This document shows, in pieces, positions 1 through 6,150 of a stretch of DNA of 6,797 bases (position 1 is its first letter; each line of letters starts with the position of its first letter). Under the pieces are notes generated by a model. It did not search any database, was not told the origin of the DNA, and saw only the letters and a list, made by a program, of their open reading frames with translations. The stretch comes from CAZCSY01 sp964501505. GTDB taxonomy: Bacteria; Omnitrophota; Gorgyraeia; Velamenicoccales; Velamenicoccaceae. The position numbers and the translations under genes were made by a program. The stretch is taken from positions 1-6,797 of the forward strand of contig CAZCSY010000079.1 in the NCBI GenBank assembly GCA_964501505.1. Reading direction: 5' to 3'.

Positions 1-692
1 GTGACGTAACCCTTTATATTCTTATATATTGTAGCGTCAAACCCACGAACAAGCAACAACTCATCCGGACTATCAAAGGGGGCATCTTTGCAGCCATACG
101 GGCTTGGCAGCGCTTCATAAAAATCATCCTCAGCGCCCTTGGGCTGGGCAGAGGTATCCGCATCCCGCCAATCCACAACGGCATCCGCCAACCCCTGGGC
201 CTGCGTGGGGTTGCCGCCCAGGACGAGCTCAAAGAGGCGCGCTAACACATCCGGCGCCGCAATGTTAAGGTTAAGCTTGGCCCCTTCATCCGCCAGGCCA
301 TAAAAAAACCGGTCTTCACACGAAACCCCGTCTCTAAAGGTATACCCCAGAGAAAAGGCGGCCGGACCGATACGGATGTCCTTGAAGAGATCCTCCCGTT
401 CCATCCAGGGCCGCACGGGTTCCTCTTCCTCCTCCGGCGCCCCGTCCTGAGGGCGCGCCAGGAACGCCCGCGCGCGGTTCAGGCCCGCCCCGGCGGTCCG
501 CCGCAGGATGGCATCCTGAATCAGGCGTTGCGAAAAGAGCAACTGACGCCGCGCCGTCGTGCCGAGCGAAACGGCAAAAATGGCAAGAAGGCTCAGGACC
601 CACGCCACGAGGATAAGGACGCTCGCCCGCCGGCCTGCGAGGCAGGCCCGCTTACCCGCCGAGCGGCAAAGAAAAAATCTTGACGGCCTCAT
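1..692 (-). CDS. gspK: GspK minor pseudopilin (3' end beyond window)
   Basis: The 230 readable residues match GspK, the large pseudopilin thought to cap the pseudopilus. The frame has no stop before the window edge, so the C-terminus is missing; full GspK is usually about 280-330 residues. A basic leader precedes the hydrophobic segment SVLILVAWVLSLLAIFAVSLG at about 24-44. As is usual for GspK, there is no Glu at mature position 5, and the residue before the likely cut is Ala (GRRA|SVLIL). Hallmarks are DEGAKLNLN at about 135-143, AVVDWRDAD at about 171-179, and YEALPSPYGC...DSPDELLLVRGFD at about 192-219. The start is the ATG at 692, the closest start codon upstream of the helix, with AAGAGG 4 nt before it. 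An alternative in-frame ATG at 707 lacks such a site. The gene overlaps gspJ by 41 bp. A palindrome falls in the leader region. Confidence 0.94.
   Translation of the reverse strand, partial: MRPSRFFLCRSAGKRACLAGRRASVLILVAWVLSLLAIFAVSLGTTARRQLLFSQRLIQDAILRRTAGAGLNRARAFLARPQDGAPEEEEEPVRPWMEREDLFKDIRIGPAAFSLGYTFRDGVSCEDRFFYGLADEGAKLNLNIAAPDVLARLFELVLGGNPTQAQGLADAVVDWRDADTSAQPKGAEDDFYEALPSPYGCKDAPFDSPDELLLVRGFDATIYKNIKGYV
632..648 (-). repeat. Palindromic hairpin in the gspK leader, just after the gspJ stop
   Basis: A perfect inverted repeat with 7-bp arms and a 3-nt loop, GGCCTGC-CTC-GCAGGCC on the coding strand, starts 3 nt past the gspJ stop codon. It lies within the gspK leader, where it encodes ACLAG. 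No T-run follows, so an intrinsic terminator is unlikely. It resembles the GC-rich palindromic elements, read as ACLPAGRQA-like peptides, that I recall in many uncultured bacterial genomes. That kinship is inference. Confidence 0.5.
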
Positions 693-1278
693 AAATCCTC
701 TTATCATACCGAACGCTCACTTCGAGCCTGACGGCCAGCGGCCAGGCTCCTTCTTTGAGGACCGCCTCTTCAGACGGCCACTGCTCTGACCAGACATATT
801 CGTTCCTCTGGGGATCCAGAAAATAATAAGAAAAAACGAAGCGCTCGACGCCGGAGAGGACGGCCTTGCCGTCCTTGAGGATCCCTTGAAAATCGTCGCT
901 CAGGGACGTGACGGACCGCAGGACCCTGGCCCCTGTCCCGTCCCAGAAATAAAGGACGCGGGCCGGTGCCGGCATTCTCCCCTCTTGCGCCGTTATGGAT
1001 CCGACGAAGGCAGGGAACTCGCACTGGGTCGCGTTGCCGCGCAGAACCCACGTTGTGTACTCAGAGCCGTTCTCAAAATCCCGCTGCATGCGCTCAAAGA
1101 GGAAGGCGGTGTCGCGTGCGGGAAATCCCTCCTGATGACGCTGCCACAGCCGCAGGCCGCTCGAAAAGGTCGAAAAGACGACCACGCCCACGACAGCCGC
1201 CAAGGCCACGCCGAGGGTGATCTCGATCAACGTGAAGCCGGCCCGGAGAGGCCGTTTTTCAAAAAAAGGATGCTTCAT
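652..1278 (-). CDS. gspJ: GspJ-like minor pseudopilin
   Basis: This 208-residue minor pseudopilin belongs to the predicted GspI-J-K tip complex. The leader is basic (MKHPFFEKRPLRAG), cleavage falls at G|FTLIE with Glu at position 5, and the helix ITLGVALAAVVGVVVF follows. The GspJ pattern continues with FLFERMQRDFENG at about 60-71, then LSGVERFVFSYYF at about 141-153, then WSEQWP and WPLAVRLEVSVRY at about 179-191. The start is the ATG at 1278, which shares ATGA with the gspI stop. The frame extends upstream to 1398, but those extra 40 residues overlie gspI and put a non-leader sequence before the prepilin site, so I rejected them. There is no Shine-Dalgarno sequence, consistent with coupling. 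The 3' end overlaps gspK by 41 bp. Confidence 0.92.
   Translation of the reverse strand: MKHPFFEKRPLRAGFTLIEITLGVALAAVVGVVVFSTFSSGLRLWQRHQEGFPARDTAFLFERMQRDFENGSEYTTWVLRGNATQCEFPAFVGSITAQEGRMPAPARVLYFWDGTGARVLRSVTSLSDDFQGILKDGKAVLSGVERFVFSYYFLDPQRNEYVWSEQWPSEEAVLKEGAWPLAVRLEVSVRYDKRIYEAVKIFSLPLGG
697..702 (-). promoter_or_regulatory. Shine-Dalgarno deciding the gspK start
   Basis: AAGAGG on the minus strand lies 4 nt before the ATG at 692. It lies inside the 3' part of gspJ. It favours 692 over the upstream in-frame ATG at 707. No ATG, GTG or TTG occurs in frame between 692 and the gspK hydrophobic segment. Confidence 0.65.
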
Positions 1279-1661
1279 AACGGTGTGGGGACATAGGTCG
1301 CAAAGACCATCTCGTGTTCTCTGCCGCCTGCCACCCATCTCACGACAAGCGTCAGGGCGAAGAGGCCCGGTTCGACCTCCTCGGAACTCCTCTCCCAAAT
1401 ATAGGTCTTTTTCTCCAATTGGACCTCTCCCGCATCAAGCCCCGCAACGGCCGGCCTGGCCTGCGCCAAAGCCTGGGTATCCTCCCAGAGCTTGTTTTCA
1501 GCCCACGGCTGGACGACCAATTGGTCATTCACGATGCCCAGCGCATCCGTTGCCATAAAAAAGGACGGGAAGAGAAAGACGACGCCCACGCTCAGGATGA
1601 CGGTGGCGACGAGGACTTCCAGGAGGGAAAAACCGTCTCTATTCCCAGTTCGTGACATCAT
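1275..1661 (-). CDS. gspI: GspI-like minor pseudopilin
   Basis: This 128-residue minor pseudopilin is a predicted tip-complex component of the type II secretion pseudopilus. It has a short leader MMSRTGNRDG, a prepilin peptidase site G|FSLLE with Glu at position 5, and a hydrophobic helix (VLVATVILSVGVVFLF). AENKLWE at about 54-60 matches the conserved A-E-NKL stretch of GspI. A tryptophan-containing strand (YIWE) and a strand near the end (ALTLVVRWV) also fit GspI. Two adjacent ATG codons (1661 and 1658) could start it. Neither has a clear ribosome site, and both overlap the gspG 3' end, so coupling is likely. A longer open frame to 1748 has a non-leader-like extension lying over gspG and is not credible. 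The stop TGA overlaps the gspJ ATG (ATGA). GspV-type naming is possible; order and the AENKL motif favour GspI. Confidence 0.87.
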   Translation of the reverse strand: MMSRTGNRDGFSLLEVLVATVILSVGVVFLFPSFFMATDALGIVNDQLVVQPWAENKLWEDTQALAQARPAVAGLDAGEVQLEKKTYIWERSSEEVEPGLFALTLVVRWVAGGREHEMVFATYVPTPL

Positions 1662-2040
1662 CCGCACTTTGGGTGCCATCACGTCCCAGGGAATACAGGT
1701 CATAATCATGGGGGCGATGGATCCCGGGAAAGACGTACTTGTAGGCACGCCCCCAGGGATCTATGGGTTTTTTATTGAGGTAGGGGCCGTTCCAGTTCTG
1801 GGCGTCGGTCGGTTTCTCCCAGAGGACGGTGAGACCCTCCTGCGCCTTGGGCAGAGAACCGGTGTCGAGCTCATAAAGCTTTAACGCGGTCGCGATGTTG
1901 GCCTCGATATCCGACTTGGCCGCCGCCTTGCGCGTTTTTTCGGAGCGGCCCGCAAGCTGCGGCACCACCATCGATGCCAGGGCGCCGATGATGATCACGA
2001 CGAGGAGAATCTCGACCATCGTATAACCGTACTTCTTCAT
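1639..2040 (-). CDS. gspG: Type II secretion major pseudopilin GspG
   Basis: This is the main subunit of the type II secretion pseudopilus, a periplasmic fibre built on the inner membrane. The 133-residue precursor has a 5-residue leader (MKKYG) and a prepilin peptidase site G|YTMVE, with Glu at position 5 of the mature protein. The first mature residue is Tyr instead of the commoner Phe. The hydrophobic helix EILLVVIIIGALASMVVP follows. Family hallmarks are the LKLYELDTGSLPKAQEGL helix and the NGPYLNKKPIDPWGRAYKYV segment. The C-terminal loop SLGRDG...ADD..NW corresponds to the calcium-binding loop of GspG. The ATG at 2040 lies one base after the peptidase stop codon. A GGAG lies about 12 nt upstream, so reinitiation is likely. 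The next gene overlaps its 3' end by about 20 bp. Confidence 0.97.
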   Translation of the reverse strand: MKKYGYTMVEILLVVIIIGALASMVVPQLAGRSEKTRKAAAKSDIEANIATALKLYELDTGSLPKAQEGLTVLWEKPTDAQNWNGPYLNKKPIDPWGRAYKYVFPGIHRPHDYDLYSLGRDGTQSADDVTNWE

Positions 2041-2041
2041 G

Positions 2042-2899
2042 TCAGGATCGCTCCGGTAAAACCGTCACACGCACGCGCCGGGGACCTTCGTCCTCGAGCT
2101 TCTTGCCGGCGGAAAAGTTTAGCCCCGCGACATACCTGAGCCACGTCTCTTCCATCTCCTTCAGGCTACGCATCTTCGTGGGATAGACGAACTGCAGGGC
2201 CTCCTCCAGCGTCTTTCCGTCGCGCAACTGGCGACACAGGTGGATAAAAGAACTCGCGCCGTGCCTGTCGATCAGGAAACTCACGACCGACGCCGCCTGG
2301 ATATAAAAGGTCCTCGCATTATCAGGATTCTCGATCGCGCCCGGGCCGGCGCGCGTCAGACGCTCCATGGACCAAAGTTTCTTTTCCCGGGCGAGCTGCC
2401 AGACGTAATAATCCAACACCTTCTGCTTGCTGGGTTCCTGGCGCTGGGCCACCCCCTCGTCGAGCCACATGGGGATGTCGCTCTCGAAGCCGACGAAATC
2501 CCTGAAGATGAGGTGCGCGATCTCGTGAGGCAGCGTCTCCTCGACGAAGGCCTGACAGCCAGAATAACTGAGGACCTCCTTGCGGCCGTAGTGCGCGCTA
2601 CCGATCGACCACGACGGCTGCCCCGTCGCACTCAGATACATCTCCTTGTCCGGGAAGATGTATATCTTACAGCGTCGCTCCCACTTCCAGAAGTTCTCGT
2701 AGCGCGTGTAACCCAGGTCACGGGCGATGCGGTCATAAAAGTATTCGGCCTGCCGCAGGACACAGCGCGCGAACCGCACCTCGCCCTGATAGCAAACGAT
2801 AAAGTGGTCGCCCTTGAGCTCTTGCCATCCGGCCTCCTCGGCCGCGGCAGCCCCATCCCATAATCCCAGACATATAATGACGGTAAGCAACAGTCTCAT
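2042..2899 (-). CDS. Secreted peptidase-MA-like (gluzincin) metallopeptidase
   Basis: This 285-residue protein starts with a Sec-type signal peptide: MRLLLTVIICLGLWDGAAAA, with cleavage likely near residue 20 or 21. The mature part should act outside the inner membrane. It has a zinc-metallopeptidase signature, HEIAH at 125-129 with Glu126 as catalytic base. MWLDEGVAQ follows about 20 residues later, with Glu148 as the likely third zinc ligand. This arrangement is typical of the peptidase MA-like gluzincin family. The flanking segments YFYDRIARDLGY, KIYIFPDKEMY and ASVVSFLIDRHG also fit this family. It sits between gspF and gspG, 41 bp after the former, and its TGA is one base from the gspG ATG, so it is translated with the secretion genes. 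Its substrate is unknown; a role in secretion, periplasmic processing or envelope passage is inference. No membrane segment is seen after the signal. Confidence 0.85.
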   Translation of the reverse strand: MRLLLTVIICLGLWDGAAAAEEAGWQELKGDHFIVCYQGEVRFARCVLRQAEYFYDRIARDLGYTRYENFWKWERRCKIYIFPDKEMYLSATGQPSWSIGSAHYGRKEVLSYSGCQAFVEETLPHEIAHLIFRDFVGFESDIPMWLDEGVAQRQEPSKQKVLDYYVWQLAREKKLWSMERLTRAGPGAIENPDNARTFYIQAASVVSFLIDRHGASSFIHLCRQLRDGKTLEEALQFVYPTKMRSLKEMEETWLRYVAGLNFSAGKKLEDEGPRRVRVTVLPERS

Positions 2900-2940
2900 G
2901 TCTCAGTTACTAATGACTCGTGGACAGGACGGCCATCTGC

Positions 2941-4176
2941 TTAGTTGGCCATCACGTTCATCTGAAAGATCGGCAGAAGCATGGCCACGACGATGAAGCC
3001 GACGATCGCCCCCATCACCAGGATCATGACCGGCTCCAGGAGCGAGGAGAGGATGCGCATCGTCTCGTCGCACTCCTGCTCGTAGGTCTCGGCGACCTCT
3101 AGGAGCGCCTCGTCGAGCTTGCCCGACTCTTCGCCGACCGAGACGAGGCTCACCAGGAACGGCGGCAGGTACTTGGCGCTCTGGAGGCTCACGCCGAAGC
3201 TCGTGCCCTGCTCGAGATCCCCGGCGCTGCGGCCGAGCTCTTTTTTCAGGATCTCGTTTGACACGACGGGAACGCTCACGCTCAGGGCCCGGAGGATCGG
3301 GATGCCGCTGCGGATGAGGATCTCCAGGGTCCGGCAGAACCGGGCCAGGTCGTTATACAAAAAGAAGGTGCGCAGAACCGGTATGTGCAGTGAAAGGGAA
3401 CTCAAGAAGACACGACCGCCCCGCGTGGCCCCTGTCCGGATAGCCAGGATCACGAAGACGACGACGCCGATCAAAAGAGGGAGGCCGTTGATGCGCAGAA
3501 AATCGCTGATCCCCAGAATCACCCGCGTCGCCCAAGGCAGCTCCTGCCCGATCTGGTTGAAGACCGTGATAAGTTTGGGCAGGACATAGGTAAACATGAA
3601 GACGACGGTGCCGGTGCCGACGACCGCCATCAGCATGGGGTAGGCCAGGGCCGCCCGGAAGCGCGAAAACATCTCTTCTTCTTTCTGGCGGTAGCGCGCG
3701 ATGCGAAAGAGGACCTCCTGCAGCGTCCCGCTGTCCTCTCCGGAGCGCACCATCGCGATGTAAAAAGAAGAGAAAACCCGCGGCCAGACCGTCAGGCTCG
3801 CGGAAAAAGACTTGCCCTCTTTGACGTCGCGGCTGACCTGCGCGAGAATGGCACGCAGCCCCACGCTGTCCGACTGCCCGGCGATGATAGACAGCGCCCT
3901 GAGGATGGGCACGCCTGATTTGATCAACGTGGCGAGCTGGCGGCTGAAGACCGTGATATCCCGGGGCCGCACGCGCTGCCGCAAGGCCGACGGCGCCTCC
4001 CGGATAAGCGGGCCCTCTTCTTGGGCCGACGGGGGCCTGCCGCCCGCTTTCACCTCTATGGGCAGGCACCCCATCTGATTGATCTTATCGATGGCGGCAT
4101 CGAGGCTCGATGCCTCGATGACCCCGTCGACGATCTCGGCAGGCCCTTTTTTAGCGCGATAATAGAATTGCGGCAT
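2941..4176 (-). CDS. gspF: Type II secretion inner-membrane platform protein GspF
   Basis: This 411-residue polytopic inner-membrane protein of the GspF/PilC family is the platform that couples the GspE motor to pseudopilus assembly. It has a short N-terminal domain (MPQFYYRAKK..., with a typical IEASSLDAAIDKI segment), followed by two T2SSF repeats. The first contains FSRQLATLIKSGVPILRAL at about 77-95 and the second contains FCRTLEILIRSGIPILRAL at about 280-298. Predicted membrane segments lie near 180-200, 230-248 and 381-404. Length is normal for the family. The start is the ATG at 4176, preceded by AAGGAA at 4181-4186, and the family N-terminus begins there. The frame stays open further upstream into the gap, but that part is out-of-frame PilZ sequence and is not coding here. 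The stop is TAA at 2941. The next gene starts 41 bp downstream. Confidence 0.97.
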   Translation of the reverse strand: MPQFYYRAKKGPAEIVDGVIEASSLDAAIDKINQMGCLPIEVKAGGRPPSAQEEGPLIREAPSALRQRVRPRDITVFSRQLATLIKSGVPILRALSIIAGQSDSVGLRAILAQVSRDVKEGKSFSASLTVWPRVFSSFYIAMVRSGEDSGTLQEVLFRIARYRQKEEEMFSRFRAALAYPMLMAVVGTGTVVFMFTYVLPKLITVFNQIGQELPWATRVILGISDFLRINGLPLLIGVVVFVILAIRTGATRGGRVFLSSLSLHIPVLRTFFLYNDLARFCRTLEILIRSGIPILRALSVSVPVVSNEILKKELGRSAGDLEQGTSFGVSLQSAKYLPPFLVSLVSVGEESGKLDEALLEVAETYEQECDETMRILSSLLEPVMILVMGAIVGFIVVAMLLPIFQMNVMAN

Positions 4177-4180
4177 ATTG

Positions 4181-4186
4181 TTCCTT
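4181..4186 (-). promoter_or_regulatory. Shine-Dalgarno of gspF
   Basis: AAGGAA on the minus strand lies 4 nt before the ATG at 4176. It lies in the 46-bp space after the PilZ stop codon. It fixes gspF as a separate gene and argues against the long open frame that appears to fuse gspE to gspF through the Ns. Confidence 0.7.
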
Positions 4187-4222
4187 ATCGGGCATAAAAC
4201 AAACCCATCGGACCCCCTTGTC

Positions 4223-4353
4223 TCACGCCAGGACGAACTTGTTGATGCGGACGCGGTCGGCGCTGGTGATGTCCATATACTGGACCGCGATGTTGTACCT
4301 CTTGAGCGGCTCGATCTCTTCGACGCGCACCACCCGGGCGAGGCAGACGACGG
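4223..4353 (-). CDS. PilZ-domain-like protein, C-terminal fragment (5' end in gap)
   Basis: Reading from the gap edge in the frame whose first full codon starts at 4351 gives 42 residues and a TGA at 4223-4225. The fragment runs VVCLARVVRVEEIEPLKRYN, then IAVQYMDITSADRVRINKFV. This matches the closing beta strands and final helix of PilZ domains: a G/A-x-VV-RVE strand, then a Y-x-x-A-V-x-Y/F-x-D-I turn, then a DR-x-R-I-x-K-F-V helix. PilZ domains are cyclic di-GMP receptors that regulate pili, secretion and motility. The ligand-binding RxxxR and D/NxSxxG motifs would be in the missing N-terminal part, so binding cannot be judged. The gspF start lies 46 bp downstream. The call rests on a short fragment but fits the family pattern well; the other two frames here give Arg/Ser-rich nonsense. 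Confidence 0.72.
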
Positions 4354-4453
4354 NNNNNNNNNNNNNNNNNNNNNNNNNNNNNNNNNNNNNNNNNNNNNNN
4401 NNNNNNNNNNNNNNNNNNNNNNNNNNNNNNNNNNNNNNNNNNNNNNNNNNNNN
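4354..4453. other. Assembly gap (100 N) hiding the gspE 3' end and the PilZ gene 5' end
   Basis: Exactly 100 N interrupt the sequence, a standard placeholder for a gap of unknown size. On the right the coding sequence is GspE at RHDP. On the left it is already the C-terminal end of a PilZ-like protein. The missing DNA must therefore encode the last third of GspE and most of a PilZ domain, probably 700 bp or more by usual family lengths (inference). Distances across this point should not be trusted. Confidence 0.95.
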
Positions 4454-5634
4454 GGGTCATGGCGCAGCATGCTGCGCAGGCCGCGCGCAAAGGTCCAGCC
4501 GATCTCAGGCAACACCTGGATCTGCGTGATCCCCTCCATCTCGTATTCGATGGGGTCCTCGATGGTGATGATCTTGCGGGCGCTCGTGTTGATATCGCTC
4601 AGGCACGCGTAGAGCGTCGTCGTCTTGCCGCTACCCGTCGGTCCGGTCACAAAGAGGATGCCGTGGGGTTTCTTGATCAACGCCTCGAAGACTTCCAGAT
4701 AATCCTGCGAAAGCCCCAGCTTCTCGAGACTGTAGAGCATCTTGGAAGGCAGGATCCGGATGACGACGCTCTCCCCGTAGGGCGTGGGGATAAACGAGAC
4801 GCGCAGGTCGAGCGTCTGGTCCTGCGTCTTGACGATGGCGCGGCCGTCCTGGGCCAGGCGGTGCTCGACGATGTTAAGGTTGGCCATGATCTTGATGCGC
4901 GAGAGGACGGCGTTTAAAAAGCTCTTGACCTCCGGCGCCACGTGGGCGTCATACAGGACACCGTCGATGCGGTAGCGTAACCGAACCTTGTCGCGGTAGG
5001 GCTCGATATGGACGTCGGTCGCCCGGCGCCGATAGGCCTCCAGGAGGATCTGGTTGACGAGCTTGATCACCGAGGCCTCTTGGGCCTGCCTTTCGATGTC
5101 TTCTATTTTTTCGACGGAGAACCCCGATTCCTGGACCGAAACTCCCGGGCCCGCCCCCTGGGAAGACTGAGAAAGGATCTCGCCGATCGTCTCCGCGCCC
5201 ATCCCGTAATGGACCTTGAGCATCCGGGCGACATCCTGTTCGCGCGCGAGGACCGAACGGATCTCGTAGCCCAACTGCATGCGGATTTCGTCTTCTATCC
5301 GGATATCGAGGGGGGCGGCCACGGCGACCGTCAGGACCCGCTCGTGAAGGGAGAGCGGAAAGAACTTGTAGTAAGAGGCGATCTTAACGGGGATACGCTT
5401 GAGGACGTCCTTATCGACGCCCGCGTCCGCGAGATCGACCACGTTCAAGCCCATCGCCTCGGCGAGTAAATGCAGACACTCCTCTTCCGGGATGAGGCCC
5501 TGACTCACCACCAGGTGCTGGAGCGAAACGTTGCGCTCCTGCGCCTGAGCCAGGAGACCGTCGAAGACCTCCGCCGTGATGCGCTTCTTCGAGCGCAAGG
5601 TCTTGGCCAATGCCTGATCCGCACGTGAGAGCAT
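4454..5634 (-). CDS. gspE: Type II secretion ATPase GspE, N-terminal 393 residues (cut by assembly gap)
   Basis: This is the cytoplasmic hexameric ATPase that drives pseudopilus assembly in type II secretion (PilB/GspE family). An N1E domain spans roughly residues 1-145 and resembles the preceding MshEN protein (FFPLSLHERVLTVAVAAPLDI against FFPFKETQDSLWVALSNPLDI). An acidic linker follows, then the N2E domain (ATDVHIEP, RYRIDG) and the Walker A motif GPTGSGKTT at 331-339. The Asp box ITIEDPIEYEMEG follows at about 357-369, and the sequence reaches RSMLRHDP just before the Ns. Walker B, the His box and any C-terminal zinc-binding cysteines would lie in the missing part, roughly 150-190 residues by family length. 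The ATG at 5634 has AAGGA at 5643-5647, 8 nt upstream. The open frame continuing through the Ns into gspF is not real. PilB is the alternative name, but the neighbouring gspG/I/J/K favour GspE. Confidence 0.95.
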
Positions 5635-5635
5635 G

Positions 5636-6112
5636 CTATACGTCCTTATCCAGCAGGTTTCTAAAACTCTTCATCTTTTGCTTCTCGGCCTGATCGATCA
5701 AATCTTTGAGCTCGGTGTCCCTGATCAGGACCATCTTGATCGCCTTGGGCCGCACACGGTCCTCGAGGTGCGCGATCGCCGTAATGTCGAGCGGATTGGA
5801 GAGCGCCACCCAAAGCGAATCCTGCGTCTCCTTGAAAGGAAAAAACGCCTTCTGGGTGCCGACCGCCTGGATATGTTTTTGACACAGGTTCCAGTCGATA
5901 TATTGATCCTTGAGGCTCACGTAGGCGATGCCGCACTGCTCGGCCAGGGCGTTCATCAGGTCGTCTTCGGTGATCAGCCCGTCACGCATCAGGATCTTGC
6001 CCAGCAGAAGCTCCCGGCGGCCCTCCTTTTGCTCGCCGAGCGCCTTCTCCAGCTGTTGCAGTGAAATCAGCCTCTTCGCCATCAGGATTTCCCCCAACCG
6101 CTTTGCCGACAT
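5636..6112 (-). CDS. Stand-alone MshEN / GspE N-terminal domain protein
   Basis: This 158-residue protein consists of a type II secretion ATPase N-terminal (MshEN/N1E) domain with no ATPase domain. Two tandem copies of the family's helical motif are visible: RLGEILMAKRLIS...ALGEQ at about residues 5-28 and LLLGKILMRDGLIT...ALAEQ at about 36-59. An alpha/beta half follows (FFPF...LWVALSNPLDI, about 90-110). In MshE-type proteins this paired motif binds cyclic di-GMP. Here the first copy lacks the usual glycine and the second has Leu in place of Arg, so binding is plausible but not assured. The ATG at 6112 has a strong upstream AAGGGGGG (6119-6126) at 6-nt spacing. The stop codon is one base from the gspE start, implying translational coupling. 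It probably acts with GspE as an accessory or regulatory subunit. There is no signal peptide or membrane segment. Confidence 0.85.
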   Translation of the reverse strand: MSAKRLGEILMAKRLISLQQLEKALGEQKEGRRELLLGKILMRDGLITEDDLMNALAEQCGIAYVSLKDQYIDWNLCQKHIQAVGTQKAFFPFKETQDSLWVALSNPLDITAIAHLEDRVRPKAIKMVLIRDTELKDLIDQAEKQKMKSFRNLLDKDV

Positions 6113-6150
6113 GATACACCCCCCTTAGCCCCTCTTGCCTTCTTGCTATT

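Noticed and set aside
1..40. AT-rich patch at the left edge that could look like a promoter
   Set aside because: It reads in frame as GspK (FDATIYKNIKGYV), in the expected position after DELLLVRG, so it is coding sequence with AT-rich codons.
334..603. 89-residue minus-strand ORF
   Set aside because: It overlaps gspK in another frame and its composition (Gly/Arg/Pro-rich) matches a shadow of GC-rich coding DNA. The gspK frame carries clear family motifs.
1662..1748. Upstream extension of gspI to the ATG at 1748
   Set aside because: It would place 29 residues without leader character before the prepilin site and overlap gspG by more than 100 bp. The start at 1661 or 1658 gives a normal short leader.
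2240..2863. 207-residue plus-strand ORF opposite the peptidase
   Set aside because: It is an antisense shadow of the peptidase gene with no recognisable domain or ribosome site. The minus-strand frame has a signal peptide and HEIAH site.
2900..2940. Possible promoter or terminator between gspF and the peptidase gene
   Set aside because: The 41 bp show no convincing -10/-35 pair and no stable hairpin with a T-run.
3353..4069. 238-residue minus-strand ORF inside gspF
   Set aside because: It is an alternative frame of gspF, rich in Arg, Gly and Pro, without membrane segments. The gspF frame is unambiguous.
4462..4477. Perfect 16-bp palindrome GCGCAGCATGCTGCGC next to the assembly gap
   Set aside because: It falls in the conserved GspE codons for LRSMLR, so it is explained by coding constraint. 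It may have contributed to the assembly break, but there is no evidence for a regulatory site.
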